A program made the translations under genes and the position numbers. The notes under the pieces were generated by a model, which did no database searches, had not been told where the DNA came from, and was given only the letters and a program-made list of their open reading frames with translations. 64,000 nucleotides of DNA, from the NCBI GenBank assembly GCA_021464415.1, contig CM038469.1, positions 2,768,501-2,832,500 of the forward strand. Direction: 5' to 3'. This DNA is from Lonicera japonica. Lineage: Eukaryota > Streptophyta > Magnoliopsida > Dipsacales > Caprifoliaceae. This document shows positions 59,215 to 64,000 of this stretch, piece after piece. Within the stretch, counting starts at the first letter, position 1. Each line of letters opens with the position of its first letter.

Positions 59215-60673
59215 TATGGTTTAGTCCAATCCCAAATTTAAGACCCTCTATTTTCTTGCCTTCTTCATTCCCACTATAAGTGCTTCATACCCGGCTTCAT
59301 TATTGGAAGCTTTAAATCCCAATCAAACAGCTTGTTTATTTAGGGCTCCTTCTGGCGTCTTAAAAACTATTCCAACCCCGAATCATTAGCTTCTGAAGAA
59401 TCGTCAATGAAGAGTACCTAAGCATTAAAGTGATTTTCTAGTTGTTGCTCGGATAGCTGTGGAATTTTAACTTGTTGATTAGCCTTTGCCATTTCTATGC
59501 CTTGCCCCCAGTTAGGGCAGGCAATGCGTTGTCTGGCTCAACTTCGATATTACTCGTGAACTTGGCATTAAAATCAGCCAACACTTAGGCCTTGATGGCT
59601 GTCCACGGCTCATATTCAATGTGAAACTGACCCAATTCAACCGATCATTTCTTCATTATACCCAAGAGATCTACTTTTTTAGAGTAGCCTTAATCAGACT
59701 TGAGGTTAATACTTTGATCGGATGGTTATTAATGTAATGTCTAAGTTTTCTTGAGGTTGTGATTAGTGCTAAGACAAGTTTCTCCAAAGGCAAATAGTTT
59801 AACTTTGGGCCTACTAAACTTGTTAGTGTAATAAACAAGCTTCTGAACATTTTCGTGCTCTCTGATTAGGGCAGTACCTGCCACCTGATCAAAAGAGGCT
59901 AAATAGATATACATTTGTTCATAAGTCTGGGGGATAGATATTAAGGGTGGCCTGCTCAAGTATTCTTTTAGTTCAATCAGAGCTTCATCACGTTCATCAG
60001 TTTGTACAAATTCTTTACTTTTTCTAAGTGCTTTAAAAAAGGGTAAACATCTATTTAAGCATTTATAAATAAAATGATTTAAAGTAGCAACTATACCCGT
60101 GAGTTTTTGCAATTTTTTGAGGTTGGTCGACTTTTGGACATCTCGAAGAGGTTGAATATTTTCTAGATTAACTTCAATACCCCGATGATTAACCATGAAC
60201 CCAAATAGCTGCCCGAACTTACCCAAATATATAGTCAGCAGCATTCAGTTACATCTTCTAGTGATTCAAAATTTTGAATGTTTTGCTCAAGTCGGATATA
60301 AGGTCAATGGCCATTTTTCTTTTCACCAACATATCATCAACGTACACTTCCATCAACTTCCTAATTTCTTCTTAGAACATTTTGGTCACAAGTCTCTGGT
60401 AGGTAGCCTCATCATTTTTTAACCCGAGTGGCATAACATTATAGTAGTAAAGACCCATCGTTGTAATGAAAGTTGTGCATTTCTGGTCAAGCTCAAACAA
60501 AGGTATCTGTTGTTTACCGGAAGAGGCATTAAGCTAATTATTTCATGACCATCTGCTGAGTACACCAACTGATCTATCATTGACAATGGAAAACTATCTT
60601 TTGGGCAGGTTTTATTAAAATATGTGAAGTCTATGCACACACTTAATTTACCATTTTTCTTTTGGACGACCAC
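59215..60673 (-). pseudogene. Gypsy reverse transcriptase / RNase H remnant
   Basis: RT begins VVQKKNGKLSVCIDF...NKTCPKDSFPLSMIDQLV (60673 onward). A YVDDMLVK core lies at about 60330-60352, then GFMVNHRGIEVNLENI and LTGIVATLNHFI. RNase H follows with GVGIVFKTPEGA and GFKASNNEAGYEAL near 59370-59230. The motif GFMVNxRGIExN is typical of Tat-lineage elements. Multiple stops and frame changes are present. Homology ends at about 59215, next to the antisense ORF, so the integrase is missing. Confidence 0.8.
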
Positions 60674-61311
60674 AAGATTTGAGACCCACTCAAGGAACTC
60701 GGTTTCTCTTATTGCAATAGCTAGCCTTGAGTAATTTTTGTACCCCTTCTTCTACTGTTTTTGCATTTTAAGGAGTTGATCGGTAAGGTTTATGTTTTAT
60801 CGACTTATAACTAGGATTTATATATATCTTATGGCACATCACATTGGTCGGTATTCCTGGCATGCTAGGCAAACACATTTATATTATTTTTCCAAAACTC
60901 TACTAATTTGTCTATCTCATCCGCACTTAGGTTGCTTCCTATCAAAAAGAACTTTTTTTCCTAGGAACTAATGACTGCAAGAACTTGGATTAGGTCTTCA
61001 AAAACCTTATTTTTTAGTCGTCTTCTGGCCCTACCTTCTACGGGACGACCATTCTAGGGTTGTTATTGCTATTGTTCTTTCCTCTTAGCCGAAGAAGATT
61101 CACCATTTTTCTTCGTGCCTTTTCCATAACCTTTGGTTTTTCCACCATTGTTAATATCTATTTTGGCTCTTGGGATTCAAGTTTCGCGGACAAAGATTTT
61201 TGGACTACTAGGTTGAAATAATAATAAGCATTCTCTTGTTTGCCCCTCTAACGACCATTCCCTTAGGAGGGAGAAACTTTATTTTTTGGTGTAAAAGGGA
61301 TGACATTGCCT

Positions 61312-61672
61312 TTATCTCCCCTTGCCAATAATTATATTGTAAGAGGAATCGATATTCATTACAAAGAACTTCGTATTCATCTCAACCTCCCCTATTTTTA
61401 CTAGAACATCAACTATAATGAGCGGCCAAATTAGCTTCCCTCTAAAACTGTAGATCAACAGATCTATTGATCGAACATTTTTTTTTCTCGGTATATAGCA
61501 TTTGCAGCAGGTTATAGAGATTGAGGTACATAATCTCAAATGAACTACTAGGGCTAATCAAAACCCTCTTTTCGTCAAAGTTGCAACTATTAACCATTAA
61601 AACAAGTGCATTATTATGGGGGATATCTACCACGTCCAAATCTTCCTCAATGAAGGTAAGCTCATATATCAA
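61312..61672 (-). pseudogene. Gypsy protease-region remnant
   Basis: Reads VVDIPHNNALVLMVNSCNFDEKRVLIS, then EIMYLNLYNLLQM, and in the next frame RGKLIWPLIIVDVLVKIGE...FFVMNIDSSYNIIIGKG. This is the retropepsin-like segment of Tat elements. The active-site DxGSS is replaced by SPSSS and the frame shifts near 61500. Not functional. Confidence 0.65.
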
Positions 61673-61899
61673 ATTGCTTTCCCATTTCTCTTAGGAGCTA
61701 ACATAAACATCATATTTATGATCGGATAGGTTAGAGACTAGAACTGGGCTCTAGCAAGTCTGGCCTTATGATCGTTTTTTGTAACTGCTGATTTATTAGT
61801 TATGTAATGAATGGCTTAAATAACTTTAGCTACTGGTCGTTTATCTTAGACAACGACTATTTTTTATCGGCATCTTTCCTTTGATCATATTTTTTACTA

Positions 61900-63195
61900 G
61901 TCGGTTTCATATACTTTATTAAATGCCCTTGTTCCAATAGCCCTTCCAAGAATCTCTTCAAAGTTTAACAGTTTTATGTTTTATGTTCTTGATCCTTGTG
62001 ATAGGAATAACAAAGCTTAGTATTTTTAGTGCTCGGGTCATTTCCTATCTATTTTAGCCATTTGAAAAATGGTTTACCCTGAATCTCATACATAATTTTA
62101 TGTAACGACTTATTAAAGATGGTGTTAACCTATTTAAAATCCTTATTGCTAATCTTTCGACCATCATCTTTTTCTTCTTTCTTATTCTTTTTTAAAGAAC
62201 CTTCATGTTTCATATTATTTCCATGTCCCTCTTGTACTCGGCCCTGTTGGCTGCCAAATCATCATCCTCAATTATGAAAATCCATTGATTCTTGAAAGTA
62301 AATAATTAAAAGTCCTTGGGGGCATCCTGTCAAATCGTTGTAAATGCCCTCTTTGTTTGATAGTATTCCATACTTGAAAGTACTTATGGCAAATTTCAGA
62401 TCGCAATACTTGGCCTCTTGGAATACCTCAAAGAAATGGGCAGTAAATTGCTATGAGAGCTCTCTAAAACTTTTTATTTGCCCCTAGGAATCTTTGCAAA
62501 CCATTTGAGTGTTAAATCCCCTTAACTTTTTAGGAACATACGACACATCACTACATCATCGAATATCCAGTATGCCATTACCTGCTTATAATAATGAACA
62601 CGGTCGGATGGATTTGACCTACCATTGTAGACATTGAATTTCGGGCATTGAATTTTCTTAGTGATGGTGCATCAACAATTCTTTGTATGAAGGGAGAGCC
62701 TTGCTCCTCCCCTAAAGCTTTCCTGGGCAACTCAGTGGTGGTCCGCACATTAGGAATTTTTTTATCATCAAGAGCTGAGTAAATCAATTTTTTAAGTCTT
62801 TCTCTGCCTAATTCTTTGGTCGCTAACAGATCAAAGACATTTGGTCGAGAGGGCGGGGGTTGTCTTGCAGGATCATGCTGAGGACGAGGAATGTTATTTC
62901 TTGGCTCTTCAACCATCTTCCTCTTACCTTTATAACGGGTATTTGATTCATTAACCTTTGTGGCAACTTCTTCCCTAGTAGATGAGACATGTGACCTTTC
63001 CATCAAACCAACCCTCAATGGTTGTTGATTATTGGCTGCAATATGCTTTTTAAGCTTCTCCATTAAAACCACTTTTTTTAACTCCAAACGTGCGAGTTCT
63101 TTGAGTTCGCTTTGTGAACTAACCTTTTTGTCCCACGTAGTTAGAGTCAAAGGGTGGAGTTGTGCGGGTGCAGTTTTGGGAATGGTCAAAACCAT
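61900..63195 (-). pseudogene. Gypsy gag remnant
   Basis: An N-terminal open frame (63195-62578) with Lys/Glu-rich coiled-coil character and the segment GSPFIQRIVDAPSLRKF, which precedes the Gag core in Tat elements. Further frames to about 61900 carry degraded FAKIPRG and FNKVYET-like pieces. Stops are frequent after 62578. Confidence 0.6.
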
Positions 63196-64000
63196 GGTTT
63201 AAGTTTTTGGTTCTACCACTTGGATAGTTCTAGGCTCTATTACTAGTTGGGTTTTGGTAATTGTTTCATATGATTATATGTATAATTTATGGGTTGTTTT
63301 GGTCTCTTATCTTTTGGCTACGTGTTTGAACCATTTTGCAGATGAAAAAACACAACAAACTAAAATGCTGAAAAATAAACCATAGAGAAAGAAGGAATGA
63401 ATCTGGTTATTAAAAAATACATAGTACAATGGTATTGGTTGATAACTCCTATAGATAGCATTAATTGTTGGTAAAAGTTAACCAAGCTCAATTTAATGAG
63501 AATCGGCTCAGTTATGATTAGCAACCAAAAAGTTGATGATGATGAACAATGATTTCTAGTAATGGAAAAGTAAAACAATAACTAAATAAAGTAAAAAAAG
63601 GTGAGAATTGTGTTTAAGAGTAGGTTCCTCCCATGGCTCTTATTTTCAATCCGGTAGTACGTTATTCCTTGGTGTGTGAGTTGTTTGTATTAGCTTAAAT
63701 GCTTAATGAATAATATAATAAAGATTAATTGAAGTGGATTTATCTTGAGGAATGAGGAGGATGCATGGGAGTGATTATAGAGGGGATAATGCTAATATAT
63801 ATATTGAATTGAGGGTGGTCTTTTCCTATTTTTAAGTATAGGATATTGATACATTAGGGTTGGTGAACTATGTAAATTAATATAAAGGGTAAACTTAGTT
63901 ACCACTCCAAGATAATAGTTGTCCTTAACCCTATTCACACTTATATAAGAAATTATTTTTCATCATTAATCCGCTAGCTCAACTTTTCTCTGCCAGTTGA

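Larger units (their letters stand above)
55571..64000 (-). mobile_element. Decayed Ty3-gypsy (Tat-like) element, cut by the window end
   Basis: Two direct repeats, 55571-56062 and 63509-64000, align over about 490 bp (shared words: AAAGTTGATGATGA, TGCTTAATGAATAATA, ATCTTGAGGAA, TTTTCTCTG). They are LTR parts; the right one runs off the window. Between them lie gag, protease, RT and RNase H remnants on the minus strand and an ORF remnant on the plus strand. LTR divergence is high (roughly a quarter of positions by eye), so the insertion is old. PBS and target duplication were not found. Confidence 0.75.

Overview
The window is nuclear DNA of a flowering plant, most likely a eudicot. The DNA is AT-rich, the genes have GT-AG introns, and the intergenic space is packed with Ty1-copia, Ty3-gypsy (Tat-like), hAT, Tourist/Harbinger, SINE and Helitron-like remnants. 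No bacterial, organellar, tRNA, rRNA or CRISPR feature was seen.

Three host genes look intact. (1) 1837-6350, minus strand: a five-exon NAD(P)-binding reductase of the cinnamoyl-CoA-reductase-like SNL6 group. (2) 17130-26716, minus strand: a roughly 20-exon Ser/Thr kinase of the plant STE20/SPS1 (GCK/BLUS1-like) group. (3) 43702-44523, plus strand: a single-exon DUF1645 protein. From memory, Arabidopsis At5g14700, At5g14720 and At5g14730 encode the same three families in the same order. If so, this is an old syntenic block expanded by transposons; a search would settle it. The three genes have no evident shared pathway.

Layout. 1-1400: RNase H and LTR scraps and a Tourist MITE. 1.8-6.5 kb: reductase gene; its intron 1 carries two extra copies of the exon 2 acceptor region. 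6.5-16.8 kb: no host gene; a 2.17-kb tandem duplication (9538-11708 and 11709 onward) later hit by a SINE, a terminal-inverted-repeat element and a MITE, then a 1.57-kb long-TIR element. 17.1-26.7 kb: kinase gene; intron 12 holds a Harbinger-type element that itself holds a miniature LTR element (TRIM). 27.4-29 kb: broken plant-mobile-domain gene. 30-33.7 kb: hAT-type MITE, nested fold-back elements, probable solo LTR. 34-43.6 kb: Helitron-like ends and a 749-bp hAT element with 8-bp target duplications. 43.7-44.5 kb: DUF1645 gene. 45.5-47.3 kb: MITE, receptor-kinase fragment, hAT transposase tail. 47282-52479: complete, very young but defective Ty1-copia element. 53-64 kb: MITE, RNase H remnant, and a decayed Tat-like gypsy element with an antisense ORF and a 1469-bp solo LTR beside or inside its left LTR.

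The most informative observations are: near-identical copia LTRs around a polyprotein with a frameshift, two amber codons and two altered catalytic motifs; the three-boundary TRIM nested in a Harbinger-type element inside a kinase intron; and the antisense Transposase_28-like ORF in a gypsy relic that has lost its integrase. I did not find a clearly new biological system.
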